Source of the DNA: Lepidostoma basale
Taxonomy: Eukaryota > Arthropoda > Insecta > Trichoptera > Lepidostomatidae
NCBI GenBank assembly: GCA_022606425.2
Contig: JAHDVF020001556.1
Coordinates: 744,001 to 808,000, forward strand
Length of the DNA: 64,000 nucleotides
Reading direction: 5' to 3'
Below are positions 1 to 9,789 of this stretch, piece after piece. Each line of letters starts with the position of its first letter. Position 1 is the stretch's first letter. The notes under the pieces were generated by a model. The model saw only the letters and a program-made list of their open reading frames with translations, was not told the origin of the DNA and did not search any database. The position numbers were made by a program, and so were the translations under genes.

Positions 1-305
1 ATAATGCCAGCAGCAATTCTGATGAGAGTTGGGAGAAAGAATTTGAATTCGATGACGGCAAGTGATTTGTTGATTATGTTTCTTGGCAGTTGTCTCACAA
101 ACAAGCGATTTTCTTTTAATGTTAAAAGTTTTTATTATCAAGATGAAAATTACTTTCATTAAGTATGGGTCCACTATAAACAATTGATTATTGTTATTTT
201 ATTTAAATTATTCCTTCGTCTTTGTCTGCATTAAAACCGTGCACTATCTCCATTTCATTTACGGCATTCCTGGGATATTGTTTTCTCTTAAAAATATAAA
301 TATGT
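1..305. other. No recognisable gene
   Basis: AT-rich sequence. The first 60 bases read in one frame as a short acidic peptide that stops at once. It could be the tail of an exon or of a transposase running in from the left, but nothing supports either. Confidence 0.3.
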
Positions 306-309
306 TTTG

Positions 310-526
310 CTATCAAGTATACTTCTTCTTCAGCCTTCCACTGTTGGATATAGGCCTCTTCCATTTTTCTCCACTCGTTCCTGTTTGTCCCCTATGCATC
401 CAGGTCGTTTCAGCTATTCAGACAATGTTTTCAGTCAATCTTTTAGGTGGCCTCCCGATAATCCTTTTCTTTGTCCAAGGTTCCATTGAAATATTCTGGA
501 TGTCCATTGGATACTACCCTATCTGA
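310..526 (-). pseudogene. Non-LTR retrotransposon RT C-terminal tail (relic)
   Basis: The minus strand encodes a stretch containing GRPPKRLTENI and a W-K-R-P segment. This is the basic tail that follows the reverse transcriptase domain in many insect LINEs (W-x-GH ... GRP-x-x-W). One in-frame stop interrupts it. A related antisense tail lies at 54100-54560. It is a dead fragment with no RT core. Confidence 0.55.
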
Positions 527-530
527 CTAT

Positions 531-847
531 AGGGTGTTTCATTTCATATAGGGTGTTTTTTTTAGAGGTTTGGTTTTTAATGTGGCAACATTGTTTCTAC
601 AGACTGTCAATTTGACAGTTGACAGTTGATTTGTAGTCAGTACGTTTTGCCATTTCACCATGAATAGACTGACATCAGAACAGCTAGCAAATTGTACAAA
701 TTTATTTTGAAAATCATGGTTCGGTTCGCCAAACTTATCGTGCACTACGTCCATTTTACAATCGACATAATCGTCCATCCAAGCAAGTTATTCGGAAGAC
801 CGTGGATCGTTTTCGCACCACGTACACTAGTGTACGTGGTGCGAAAA
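531..847 (+). pseudogene. mariner/IS630-like transposase N-terminus (relic)
   Basis: An ATG at 660 opens a reading that, with one frameshift near 690, gives peptides such as QIVQIYFENHGSV and RALRPFYNRHNRP, then VIRKTVDRF. These resemble the N-terminal helix-turn-helix of mariner/IS630-type DDE transposases. The left edge carries the repeated word TATAGGGTGTTT, which may be part of a terminal repeat. The reading ends in a 38-bp perfect palindrome (810-847). No catalytic domain remains. The family call is inference from pattern memory. Confidence 0.5.
810..847. repeat. 38-bp perfect palindrome
   Basis: Two 19-base arms meet between 828 and 829 with no spacer. The left arm is the end of the transposase reading, so its last codons have been copied back in inverted orientation. 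Confidence 0.85.
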
Positions 848-933
848 TAATGGCATAAAATTATCATATTTAATCAATAATGGCATTAAATTATCTATTA
901 AATAAAGCCAATATCATAGACATTTACATTCTT

Positions 934-1366
934 TTAATGTATTTTTTTTTTATCATTTTGGATATGTATTGTATACCTCAAAAAACACACCCTATTTTGT
1001 CTCGGAAACTTACGCCGAGCATTTGCTTCTCCGTGTATCGTGTGCTTTTTAATTTGTGAACACTTTGCTGTGAAGGTGGTTGTCTCTAGACTATATCTGA
1101 GGATTAGCAATATACATGCACCAAACATTTTTATTTTTAAACAAATTGAAGCCTGCTTGTTTTCAAAAGCTTGTTTCATTTTCCCAAAGGCAGTCCAACC
1201 CAGTCCTACACTTCCAGGTAGTTGGTTCTCCTTTCCGAGTTTTATTTTAAGGGCTAGGTATATGTACTCGTCAACTGTTTTTATATGTTTGCCAAGTATA
1301 CAATTTGCATAATTTATGATATTAACATCAGACGTAATTTTTAAAGGCATATCTACAAATGCTTCC
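934..1366 (-). pseudogene. LINE RT C-terminal region (relic, split by piggyBac)
   Basis: The minus-strand reading contains VDEYIYLALKIKLGKENQ, then GWTAFGKMKQAF and LETTTFTAKC. This matches the post-palm region of insect RTs (E-Y-x-Y-L-G ... W-x-A-F-G-K ... E-T-W). The upstream part of the same relic lies beyond the piggyBac insertion, at about 1953-1995, where the minus strand reads LIVDDIS. The insertion at the TTAA split the relic. Confidence 0.6.
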
Positions 1367-1952
1367 TTAACCCATTGCACCACTAATAAAGATGACTCAT
1401 TTTTTTTATTACAATAACATTAAGACTAAATTACACACAAAATAAAAATGGTAAAACATAAAAGCACATTTTTTTGGGTTGTTCGTAAGCTAGATCATTA
1501 TGGCTCATCCCCAGGTAGTTTGGGAAGTGATGTTCTATGGAACTGTCACTTGACACATCACTTTCACTATTTGAACGCTCCAAAACATTGTTCGAAGGCG
1601 TAAAATCGCTAGAATCACTAGAATATTCATCAACTTCATTCTCACTGCCACTTTCCAAAAGGATTCGCTGTATTTCATACTCATTTGATGAAATATTACA
1701 AGCGCGACGAGTTTGTTTACGAGTGCGTTTGGCCATTTTGGAGGTATTGACAGATGTTAAAATATCGTAATATTTTGTAATAAATAATGTGAAATAAATT
1801 GTGATTATACATTTTATTATGAAATCAGTAACCGAAATATACTAATTTATGTCATTTTTATGAATAAAATTATTGTCATTCAGTTTTAATGTAAAAAAAA
1901 TCACTTCAAAGACAAACAGGCGATTCGCTGGCTTTATGTTGCAATGGGTTAA
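1367..1952. mobile_element. piggyBac deletion derivative (578 bp) with TTAA duplication
   Basis: TTAA at 1367-1370 and 1949-1952 flanks an element beginning CCCATTGCA and ending TGCAATGGG, which are inverted terminal repeats. TTAA targets and CCC...GGG ends are hallmarks of piggyBac. Only the transposase N-terminus is kept (minus strand, 1431-1736). Re-joining the flanks restores a continuous RT relic. Non-autonomous. Confidence 0.85.
1431..1736 (-). pseudogene. piggyBac transposase N-terminal fragment
   Basis: 101 residues starting MAKRTRKQTRRA, a basic start followed by a long acidic, serine-rich stretch (ESGSENEVDEYSSDSSD and similar). This is typical of the disordered N-terminus of piggyBac transposases. 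The catalytic DDD domain and the C-terminal cysteine-rich domain are absent. The reading lies wholly inside the TTAA-flanked element and begins next to its right end. Confidence 0.7.
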
Positions 1953-2002
1953 ATAGCTGATGTCATCCACGATAAGACATACCTCCCCCATACTTCACTT
2001 AT

Positions 2003-2175
2003 CTAACTAACTAACTAACTAACCATCACGCCGTCTCTCCGAAAGGGTAGGCAGAAAGAATGGACTGTCACACTTTAACCGATGCGGCACTCCAACCTTC
2101 TCTTTTCACCCCCGCGGGAGACACGGTGTGATGGGTTGCGAACCTCATCGCCACCAATAGGCATCTCTCTTTTTT
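2003..2175 (-). mobile_element. LINE family A 3' end fragment
   Basis: The run of CTAA repeats followed by CATCACGCCGTCTC is the reverse complement of the family A 3' terminus, which ends in GTGATGGTTAGTTAGTT. The codons for the last ~15 residues (W-Q-S-I-L-S-A-Y-P) are partly recognisable. A close relative lies at 18627-18752. Confidence 0.6.
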
Positions 2176-2640
2176 CACTTATCTACAATACATTATTTTA
2201 AATATAATATATGTCTGTAAATTTTTCATTAAAAATGTTGAATTGCTATTCGAAACCCATTTAAAAAAAAATTTAAATGCTTGTTTGTGAGACAGCCTTG
2301 TATATTTATTTCTATTTTAGAAAATACAGAGTATATCAAAAGAACACTGTTACATGGATTTGTATATTGCCAGTTTATGAAACGGATGCTTTGCTTTTCG
2401 TACTGTGTATAATATTTACACAAATTTAAGGCATTCGAGTGGCAACACTTTTTTCACTGATTGATTAGGCAGATCTTTGAACTTACTATCTTGTGCATTT
2501 GAAATAATAGGTATAAATAACTTAGAATTTATTTAATTTTGTTCAACAGTTTCATATTGAGACAAACTTGGGTTTTCTGGAAGTTTTATTATATTTTTAT
2601 AAATAATGAAAATAAATTTAAAATTCTTTTAATATGTATA
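2176..2640. other. No gene seen
   Basis: AT-rich sequence with only short random ORFs and no recognised repeat boundary. Confidence 0.4.
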
Positions 2641-2644
2641 TTTA

Positions 2645-2880
2645 ATTAAATTCCACTTCGGTTAATGGCTTCTGCCAACTTCTGGTGGAATCATCCAATA
2701 TTTTGTTCATAACACTTTCATTCGCACCGCATTCACTTCTTATACGAGTACTTGCATTTGACACTATCATGTACAGATTTGCCACACAATCGTCTTAGAG
2801 ATCTCATTTCTACTGAATTTATACTACTTTCATCCTTCTTTTGCCAGTTCCATGCTTCACTTCCGTGGAGATAATGAATT
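2645..2880 (-). pseudogene. LINE family A RT tail fragment
   Basis: The minus strand reads SEAWNWQKKDES and VEMRSLRRLCGKSV, the family A tail. It is frameshifted and 5'-truncated. Confidence 0.6.
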
Positions 2881-2904
2881 AATTAAGAATGATTAAGAAA
2901 ATAA

Positions 2905-3300
2905 AACATTCACTTCTTATATTTGCATTTGACACTCTATCATGTACAAATTTACCACACATTCGTTTAAGAATTCTCATTTCTTCCACATTTATCTCGA
3001 CCCGGCGATGGCAGTGTGATTGTCACACTGTCTTTGGTCTGGTTTAGAATTCTCATGACGATAAAATGCGATAGATTGGCTACCTATCACATGTCATAAG
3101 AATCAAAATAATAGCTAAAATAAATTGTATACAGTAATTGGGTTCAAAACGACCTGTTGTATACAAGAGAGGATAAAAAAAAATGAATTCTTTCATTCTT
3201 CTTTTGCCAGTTCAATGCTTCACTTCCGTACATAAGGGTTGCCACAAGAACACCATTGTGCACTGCCATCTTAGCTTTAAGGATAGGTTTTTGTTTGCAA
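2905..3300 (-). pseudogene. LINE family A fragment split by a SINE
   Basis: Family A antisense sequence at 2905-3000 resumes at about 3184-3300 (to the codons for A-V-H-N-G). Between them sits a headless SINE 3' body. The A copy is therefore older than the SINE insertion. Confidence 0.55.
3001..3183 (+). mobile_element. tRNA-derived SINE, 3' body
   Basis: Contains the shared body word GCGATGGCAGTGTGATTGTC and the 3' portion ending in GACCTGTTGTATACAAG plus an A-rich tail, as in the complete copy at 32972-33235. The tRNA-like head (A and B boxes) is missing. Confidence 0.75.
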
Positions 3301-3479
3301 ATATAATAAAATATGTAGGAAACTGTTCTATATTTATTATATTTGTTTTAGATGGAATAAATTCCAATACTTTTTTTTTGATACAGACAATATCTCTAGC
3401 AAGTTGAATAAAACTTTCAGAAAACGTGTGTTTCCTTAATATTCCTTAATATTAATTTTGATATTCCATAGATAGGTAC

Positions 3480-3610
3480 ATTGTATGGATAGAAGGGAAT
3501 ATTGTTAAAGTGGTATTAAATCAATATTGATGGGAATAGAAGTAGAGAAAGAGCAAGAAAAATATGACATGACCAAATAAATCAGATTCTAAAATATTCA
3601 ATGTCGGAAC
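3480..3610 (+). pseudogene. LINE family A fragment (split by a MITE)
   Basis: Reads NRSRERARK, then H-D-Q-I-N-Q-I-L-K, the end of the family A tail. It is cut at 3610 by an element with terminal inverted repeats. Confidence 0.5.
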
Positions 3611-4005
3611 GGACAAGAGTGGTCTAACCAACATTTTTTGGAAAATTGAATTACTGGTCTAACCCACACCTATTTGTGACCTACTATAAAAGAAAAATTA
3701 ATCTAACCACCATTTCCAAGTGGAAACATAGATATCGCCATAAATACTTCTTTTGCTCTGACAAAAAATCAAAATATATGGAGTCAAATATGGTCTATTA
3801 CTAGTAACCATCAAAAAATATCCTTAAACTTTAAATTTCCCAATATTTCAAAGTACTATTCTAAAAACATTCACCAAACAAACAAGGTTTATCACTAAAG
3901 AAGACCCTAACCCATAGTTTTAAAAAAAAAAATGGGGAAAAAATGTCGAATTTTCAATCGCATTTATCTCCATTGTCTAAATTTGGGGTTAGACCACTCT
4001 TGCCC
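3611..4005. mobile_element. MITE, about 395 bp, 19-bp terminal inverted repeats
   Basis: The left end reads GGACAAGAGTGGTCTAACC (3611-3629). The right end (3987-4005) is its inverted complement with one mismatch. The word GTCTAACC recurs inside. It is non-coding and inserted in a family A LINE relic. The superfamily cannot be set because the target duplication is not clear. Confidence 0.7.
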
Positions 4006-4024
4006 TGGCGGCCTCAGTTATGAA

Positions 4025-4420
4025 GAATATAAACATATTCACAATGAGACTAAGACATAAACGTTTTTATTCTAAAAAAAAGCATTTATTTGAAATTCCT
4101 GCATTACCAAAATTTTCAAATTAAGAATCTAACAAAAAAATCTTGTGCAGTTTTCAATTGCCAGGCACTGTGTAAATAATTAAAAATATGTATCTTGTAA
4201 ATTTCGATTGGCTTTGAATTTGACTCTGCTATGTAACGTGACATTTGATAGCGCAATGCGTCTTCGCGGCACTTGTAGCATTTTCCATTTTAGCGGACAA
4301 ATAATACTAACTGCATCATGATCGTACATTTTGTTTCTGTGTACAGGGTTGTTCTGAACTGAGTGTATGTCTTTTCACTAAATATTTTATTTTTAAATGG
4401 TTATATTGTTTCATCACCCC
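4025..4420. other. No gene seen
   Basis: AT-rich, no coding signal. Confidence 0.35.
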
Positions 4421-4424
4421 AGCA

Positions 4425-5290
4425 AAGATGGCAGTGCACAATGGAGTTCTAGTGACGACCCTTGTGTATCGAAGTGAAGCTTGGAGTTGAGATGAAACTA
4501 CGGCCAACTCTCTGCAGCTTCGAAGAGATGGGCATCTCATAACCCATTTCTTTAGATTACTCAGGGGATATTTCGAGAACTCGGCCGTGCTGGAGGGTGT
4601 TCGGCTTTTTGTCCCTGATAGATATCTCCGACAGCGACAGCATAGATTGTTTTACCTACCGGCCGCCAGAACCAACCTGCCTCTGGTGACACCGGTGGGA
4701 AGAGCAATTAATCTGCTGAACACGATCTCCCCGGAAATCGACGTCTTTCATATTAGTGAAAGTACGTTCAGAAGGCAAACACTCTTAATTCTGGAGAGTA
4801 TCCTGTCTTCCTAATGTTGAACCATCTCTCATGCGTTTCTGGTAGTATACTATACACAATATATTATTTTACCTGTTCTCAATAGATGCCTTAAAAATTA
4901 ATTTTGTAATGACTGTGCGGAAAAAACATGTATGATAGAATATCTAATAATGAAGTAAGAAAGGAATGTAAGGCAGATGAATGCGTGATAAATAAAATTA
5001 AGAATGGGTCACTAAGATGGTTTGGACATATGAAACCAATGGATGAAGGAAGAATGGTTAAAAATATATATACAAGCAGTGTGAATGGAAAAAGAAGTCG
5101 AGGAAGACCAAGGAAGATACGGCATGACCAAATTAATCAATTATTGAAAGGCGGCCATGTTAAAAGTAGGAACAATCAACGAGCATTCATGTCATAATGC
5201 GTAAATGTAGAAGAGGCATGAGAATTTTGTCAGGATAGAACTAGTGGCGATCCATTCTCTCTGCCTACCCCTCCGGAGAAATGGCATCAC
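4425..5290 (+). mobile_element. LINE family A copy split by a Jockey-like LINE
   Basis: Family A tail codons (M-A-V-H-N-G-V) start at about 4428. At 4498 the sequence changes to a Jockey-like 3' end, and at about 4928 it returns to family A (M-Y-D-R-I-S-N-N, then RWFGHM and GRPRK) ending near 5285. The two A parts join where the family consensus predicts, so this is an insertion within A. Confidence 0.65.
4498..4925 (+). mobile_element. Jockey-like LINE 3' end (J family)
   Basis: The ORF part reads LRQRQHRLFYLPAARTNLP and VTPVGRAINLLN, then a 3' UTR with the words CAATAGATGCCTTAAAA and GTAATG. The same sequence recurs at 19625-20385 and 29600-30375, where it ends in ATTTG repeats. It covers only the C-terminal ~100 codons after the RT domain. 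Confidence 0.7.
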
Positions 5291-5447
5291 CCCACTTAAA
5301 ATAAATAGATATTATTTGAGTACTAATCATTTCGAACACGTCATCGGGTCGTGTTTTAATTTTTGCGTAATAGACAAATTAATTTCATTGCTGCATACTT
5401 TTTTTATTGTATACATTTGAACCTAATTAATGTATGCATTTTTATAA

Positions 5448-5615
5448 AGCTATTTTATTGATTCTCATGGCATGTGATAGGTAGCTAATCTACTGTCACA
5501 CGAATTCTACACCAGATCAAAGACAATGTGACAATCACACTGTCATCGCGGGAATTGAACCCGAGACCTTCGGTGTGGTAGTCATAGCTCTCGTCACTCC
5601 GCCACAAAGGTCGTC
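5448..5615 (-). mobile_element. tRNA-derived SINE
   Basis: The minus strand carries the tRNA-like head (A box around GAGCTATGACTACC, B box GGTTCAATTCCC at about 5555-5570) followed by the SINE body. Close relative of 32972-33235. Confidence 0.75.
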
Positions 5616-5739
5616 ACTTCATAATTAATGGTAAATTAAGAATGAACGATATTTACGTTCCTTTAGAATTTAATATAAAAAATTATTTTAATTAGGATAC
5701 GAAATATAAAAACGATATTTTCAGCTTATACCTGAAATA

Positions 5740-6120
5740 TGTCAGATCATTTATACACCTGGTCTTCTTCTTTTTGTCCTGTCTGACCTCCGTGGTGCAT
5801 AGGGCCTCAATGAACCTTTTCCACCCGACTCTATCGCATGCCTGATGCCTAACATCATCCCAAGTGAGGCCTGCTGCCTTAACCTCGTCCTGCAGGGCTC
5901 TTTTCCAGGTGGCTCTAGGTCTGCCTCGCTTTCTCTTTCCCCCATAGGGGACCAGTCTAGTGCGCCCTGAGCGATACAGGCTGGGTTCCGTCTCAGAGTG
6001 TGACCGATCCACTGCCATTTGCGTCTATCGACTTGTTCTCTAATTGGCTTTTCGCCTGCCATGGTCCAGAGAACGGCATTATGCACCTGGTATGTAAGGA
6101 GATTGTTCCAATCCTTCAAT
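5740..6120 (-). pseudogene. LINE RT C-terminal tail, separate family (relic)
   Basis: The minus strand, in two frames joined by a frameshift near 5960, reads NNLLTYQVHNAVLWTMAG, RRKWQWIGHTLRRN, then RKRGRPRATWKRAL and W-K-R-F-I-E-A-L. It has the W-x-GH and GRP-x-x-W motifs of LINE tails but is unrelated in detail to family A. Confidence 0.65.
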
Positions 6121-6347
6121 CCCCGAAATTTGTATTAGGGTAACGCTTCGGCTCGACTAATCTACCTATTGCAAAGGAGTTTGCCTGGCAAAGTGTGGAT
6201 TTCCTTGAATTTGAACTGTCCGTTATACAGAGTTCAGATTTAAATTGTCACTATCATATTTTGACTTATGTTTCAGAATAACCCTGTATTTTATCATATT
6301 TGTTCAATCATTAAAAAATTAAGTTAATCATTAAAATATCCAAAAAA

Positions 6348-6870
6348 GCTAGAATGGCAGTGCACAATGGTGTTCTTCTACCGACCCTTATGTATGGAAG
6401 CGAAGCATGGAACTGGCAAAAGAAGGATGAAAGTAGAATAAATGCAGTAGAAATGAGATCTCTTAGACGAATGTGTGGATACTCTGTGTATGATAGAGTG
6501 TCGAATGAAAATATAAGAAGTGAATGCGGTGCGAATAATGGTGTCATGAACAAAATAATGAAAGGATCATTAAGATGGTTTGGACATATGGAAAGAATGA
6601 ATGAAGAAAGAATGGTAAAGAAATTATATGTTAAAAATGTAAATGGAATCAGAAATAGAGGAAGACCGAGGAAAACGTGGCACGATCAAATAAATCAAAT
6701 ATTGAATGTCGGCCATGTGAGGAGTCAGAGAAATCGACGCGCGTGCATGACACGATGTATGAATTTCGAGGAAGAGAGAGAAATGTGTCAGGAAAGAAAA
6801 GTGTGGCAGTCCATTCTTTCTGCCTACTCCTTCGGCGAGACGGCGTGATGGTCAGTTAGTTATTTTATTT
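6348..6870 (+). mobile_element. LINE family A 3' end with open tail ORF
   Basis: An uninterrupted frame (6354-6848, 164 aa) begins M-A-V-H-N-G-V-L-L-P-T-L-M-Y-G-S-E-A-W and contains MRSLRRMCGYSV, RWFGHMERMNEE, RGRPRKTWHDQ and W-Q-S-I-L-S-A-Y. It ends at a stop just before GTTAGTTA. This is the tail after the RT palm; the palm and endonuclease are absent. The intact frame implies a young copy. I use this copy as the reference for family A. Clade (RTE or R4-like) is uncertain. Confidence 0.75.
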
Positions 6871-6879
6871 TTATTTTTT

Positions 6880-7155
6880 ATATATTAATATCCATATATG
6901 TATGTAGAAAACTAATACAATTATTACAAATAACGATGTAGAAAAATTGTTTGGTAAATATGATTTATTTCCAAGTAATTAACACCTCAGATAATATATA
7001 TATTTTGTTATTAATTGTTTCTTTATTATTTTTAAGGTTAACATGTTCAGCTTATGTATTTATTAGTTTTTTGTTTGTTTTTATTTTATGTTATATTCAC
7101 TTAATTCTTCTTTATAAAAAAAATATGTACATATTATTAATGGCATTTATTTTTA
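6880..7155. other. AT-rich, no gene
   Basis: Low-complexity AT-rich sequence. A 69-aa ORF (6951-7160) is composed of F, I, L and Y and looks like chance. Confidence 0.35.
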
Positions 7156-7156
7156 A

Positions 7157-8040
7157 ATAGTCCATCGTTTTGACCGAAACACTATGATACTTCAACATTA
7201 TTAACTGTTAAATTTATGACACTGTTGTAATATCATACTTTTTATTATACACTTTCGAGAATTTCGCGACAGCTGTTTTGCCAACCGATAATAATAATAA
7301 TAAATTTGATAATTTATAAAGCGCCATCTTCATGAATTAATCATCTCAAGGGCGCTGTAGAAGATGCTCCGTTTTATCAACTAGATAATGATAACAATAA
7401 TAATGATAAAAAATTATAAACATATTTAGTATGAGGGCTGCACCTGACGAAGTCGATCAGCCCTTCCTGTCAGGAAATGATAATTTGAAAAGGTGCGTTT
7501 TGAGTCTCGATCTAAACTCTGATTGATTCTCAATGCACTTAAGGTCTGCTGGAAGACTGTTCCAGGCTGAAGGGCCGGCTACCGCGAAGGCTCGGTCGCC
7601 AAAGTTTGTGCTTGGACAGCGTTTTGGCACAGTCAATCTACCGATCGCAGAAGACTTAGCTGATCGCAATGTAGACTGTCTAGCATTCAGGTTCTCGTTG
7701 ATGCAGAGTTCAGATATATAAGCTGGTGCCATTCCATGCAACGCCTTATAGACCGTCCAGCAGAGCTTGTATTGTATCCTTTCTGGATATTTCAGCCAGT
7801 GGAGCTCCTTAAGATGCTGTGTTATGTGACAACTCTTTGGCACACCCCTTATCAGTCTTGCTGCTGCATTGAATGCAGACTGGAGTTTATTTGTTTGCTG
7901 TTTGGGGATGTTGGCGTAGACACCATTGCAGTAATCTTGTCGGTTTGTTGGCATCATCAGGTGTTACAATCAACTCTCAGCTATTATAAGCTTTTCGAGA
8001 CATTCTCCAAAAGTGTATGAAAAAAAATTGTTATATTATA
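7157..8040 (-). repeat. P1 hammerhead-like repeat, split by a CR1 copy
   Basis: On the minus strand, CCTGATGATGCCAACA (about 7945-7961) and ATCGGTTGGCAAAACAG (about 7273-7290), followed by CTGTCGCG, form the two halves of a hammerhead-like unit. GCCAAC and GTTGGC are complementary. A 5'-truncated CR1 lies between them, exactly in the loop. The GAAA element is AAAA here. Flanking sequence matches P1 copies at 54716-55040 and 59890-60125. Confidence 0.6.
7291..7945 (-). mobile_element. CR1-clade LINE, 5'-truncated
   Basis: The open frame at 7457-7957 encodes DYCNGVYANIPKQQTNKL, LKELHWL, W-T-V-Y-K-A-L-H-G-M-A-P and F-A-V-A-G-P-S-A-W-N-S-L-P. This is the C-terminal end of CR1/L2-type RT proteins. 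The 3' UTR carries GGCGCTTTATAAATT and ends in an ATT-type microsatellite (7291-7303 on plus). The frame is open, so the copy is fairly recent. The other copies are at 15086-18344 and 61870-62995. Confidence 0.8.
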
Positions 8041-8240
8041 ACAGCAAATTTAACAATTAATAAGCATTTATTTTTATGTATTGTTAAATCACATTACAAA
8101 CTTCTTATTTGTATTAATTAAAAAGAGGAATTATTGTATAAAAAATTAACTAACATTAATAGTATAATATTTAAGTATTGATTTAATGAATTCTGTTAAA
8201 TAAATTACTAATTTAAATGACTCTGCAAATTTTAAAAAAA
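8041..8240. other. AT-rich, no gene
   Basis: No coding potential seen. Confidence 0.3.
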
Positions 8241-8246
8241 ATTAAC

Positions 8247-8884
8247 CTAACCCTTACCACTCCATTATTTTTTGATATTGTTTGTCAGCTAACTCTAATT
8301 TATATAATGTCAAAATATTTTTATTGATAGGTAGTTACAAAAAAAATCATTAAAAATTCATTTGTTGTGATTTATTCTTCAAATAAAAAACAATTTACAA
8401 AAAACATTATGGACTACTTATAGTTTTGTGTAGTATGGTACTTTTTAAAACAATCTCCAGGATGGAGACCAGGTTTTCTGGAATAGGTCTCACAAAACCA
8501 CACTGTCTCCCGTCTTCCCCCTGGAATCTTTCTGTTACTGCACACAGTACAGTCTTTAGAACCTTTGTCCAGTTTCGCAATGAAGTGGGGCTTGTACTCT
8601 AATCGCTCCTCTGCATGACGTTCTCGCCATTTTAGGTTATGTGAATTTGCAAGAATTATTTTATAGTAAAATAAAAACAGAAAACAGTCAAAATCTTATT
8701 AAAACATGAAATTAAATGTTTTTTTAAAGAATAATCACAAGAAACAATGACACGTGTCAAGTTTTGCGCGCGAAAATACACCGCGCGCGCAAGTCTTATC
8801 TTGTCGGCCGCCAGCAGACAACTGAGTTGTACCGTACATATAGCGATGTCGGCTGGCATTCGACAAAGGAGTGGAAAGGGTTAA
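8247..8884. mobile_element. piggyBac deletion derivative (630 bp)
   Basis: Ends CCCTTACCACTCC (from 8251) and, inverted, CCCTTTCCACTCC (to 8880) form a 13-bp terminal repeat with one mismatch. Flanks are CTAA (8247-8250) and TTAA (8881-8884), a piggyBac-type target duplication with one change. The minus strand keeps the transposase C-terminal cysteine-rich domain. The right end holds CG-rich words (GCGCGCG) unlike the surroundings. Confidence 0.75.
8395..8645 (-). pseudogene. piggyBac transposase C-terminal cysteine-rich domain
   Basis: The minus strand reads CTVCSNRKIPGGRRETVWFC, then E-T-Y-S-R-K-P-G-L-H-P-G-D-C-F and K-Y-H-T. This is the zinc-binding C-terminal domain of piggyBac transposases, which binds the terminal repeats. 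The first three cysteines of the pattern (CxxC, WFC) and the last (DCF) are present; one has become Tyr or Ser. The catalytic core is deleted. Confidence 0.75.
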
Positions 8885-8885
8885 T

Positions 8886-9118
8886 ATTCTCCTGCAAAGA
8901 TGGAAAGATCTACTTCTATATTCATACATTATAACATGCACGCTCTTTGATTTTTCCAACTTTACATGTGGCTGCCTTTTAGTAATTGATTAATTTGGTC
9001 ATGCCGTGTTTTCCTCAGCAGTCTTCGGCTTCATTTTTCATTCGCACTGTTTGTATACAACAGTTTAAACATTCTTCTCTCATCCATTCATATAACGTGT
9101 CCAAACCATCTATATGAT
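8886..9118 (-). pseudogene. LINE family A fragment
   Basis: Antisense to the family A tail: KSKSVHVIMYEYRSR, and the codons for W-F-G-H. Several frameshifts. Confidence 0.55.
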
Positions 9119-9215
9119 CATTAATACGAATGAAAACATCTCTTTTCTAGAAGTTTTTTTATAATTTATATGAACTACATGTTTCGTCATTCGTATTATT
9201 TATTTAATATGGAGT
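9118..9215 (-). repeat. P2 repeat (hammerhead-like layout, decayed)
   Basis: On the minus strand a CGAAACATGT word follows the remains of a short hairpin, with TTCTAGAAAAGAGATG downstream. This matches the P2 family at 30690, 48965, 53287, 58418 and 61105. Confidence 0.5.
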
Positions 9216-9248
9216 TTTACAACTTTGTTCAGAAACAATATATATGTA

Positions 9249-9445
9249 CAGTAGAAAGTCGTTTATCCGGATGTCAGTTACCCGGAACGTCAATTATCCG
9301 GACAAGCCGAGATGATGACGTGTTCTGTACCGTGACCTATCTATCATGGTTTGAAGAACAAGAGGAAAGCGGCTCAACTCGATTGCTTTTATTAGAACGA
9401 ATCCGCGATTTAGCGGCAATAAAAGACAAGGAAATGTTGTAAAAA
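9249..9445 (+). mobile_element. pogo/Tigger-like transposon relic
   Basis: Begins CAGTAGAAAGTCGTTTATCC, a close match to the terminal repeat of pogo/Tigger elements, with the TATCCGG word repeated inside. It continues with a short frame ending RIRDLAAIKDKEML and a stop, like a pogo transposase C-terminus. The terminal repeat adjoining the C-terminus implies an internal deletion or scrambling. Confidence 0.55.
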
Positions 9446-9465
9446 AAATCTCTAATTATTTTTCC

Positions 9466-9690
9466 AGTAGAGCAGTGCTCCGCAACCGGTGTGCCGTGAG
9501 CCAGATGCAGGTGTGCCATTTGCCGTTGTGTGTATTTGACCACATACGTAATGAAAAAGACAATCTGCAAATATTTTGCATGTACCAGCTCTAACCTTGG
9601 CACAGAGTAGCGAGGGATAGAGAGTTGTGGACGTCGGGAAGAGAGGGTTTTGTCCATCACTGGACATTAATGGCTGATGATGAAACAGTA
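9466..9690 (+). mobile_element. hAT-like element end (relic)
   Basis: Contains CAGTGCTCCGCAACCGGTG, resembling the 5' terminal repeat of hAT elements, followed by GTGCCGTGAGCCA. The matching right terminus is not obvious. Short ORFs here (9337-9667) are probably chance. Confidence 0.4.
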
Positions 9691-9789
9691 TTTTATTTCA
9701 TTAAAAATCTTTAAATACTACCGTTTTCAGGTAAAATCAAGGATTTTTAAGAAATTATATGATTAAATTTAAAAAAATAAAGAAATAAC

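Noticed and set aside
3300..3480. A host gene between LINE fragments
   Set aside because: The ORF at 3183-3407 begins in antisense LINE sequence and runs into AT-rich DNA; no splice or domain support.
6951..7160. Small membrane protein ORF
   Set aside because: Composed of F, I, L, Y and S in an AT-rich stretch; typical of chance T-rich translation.
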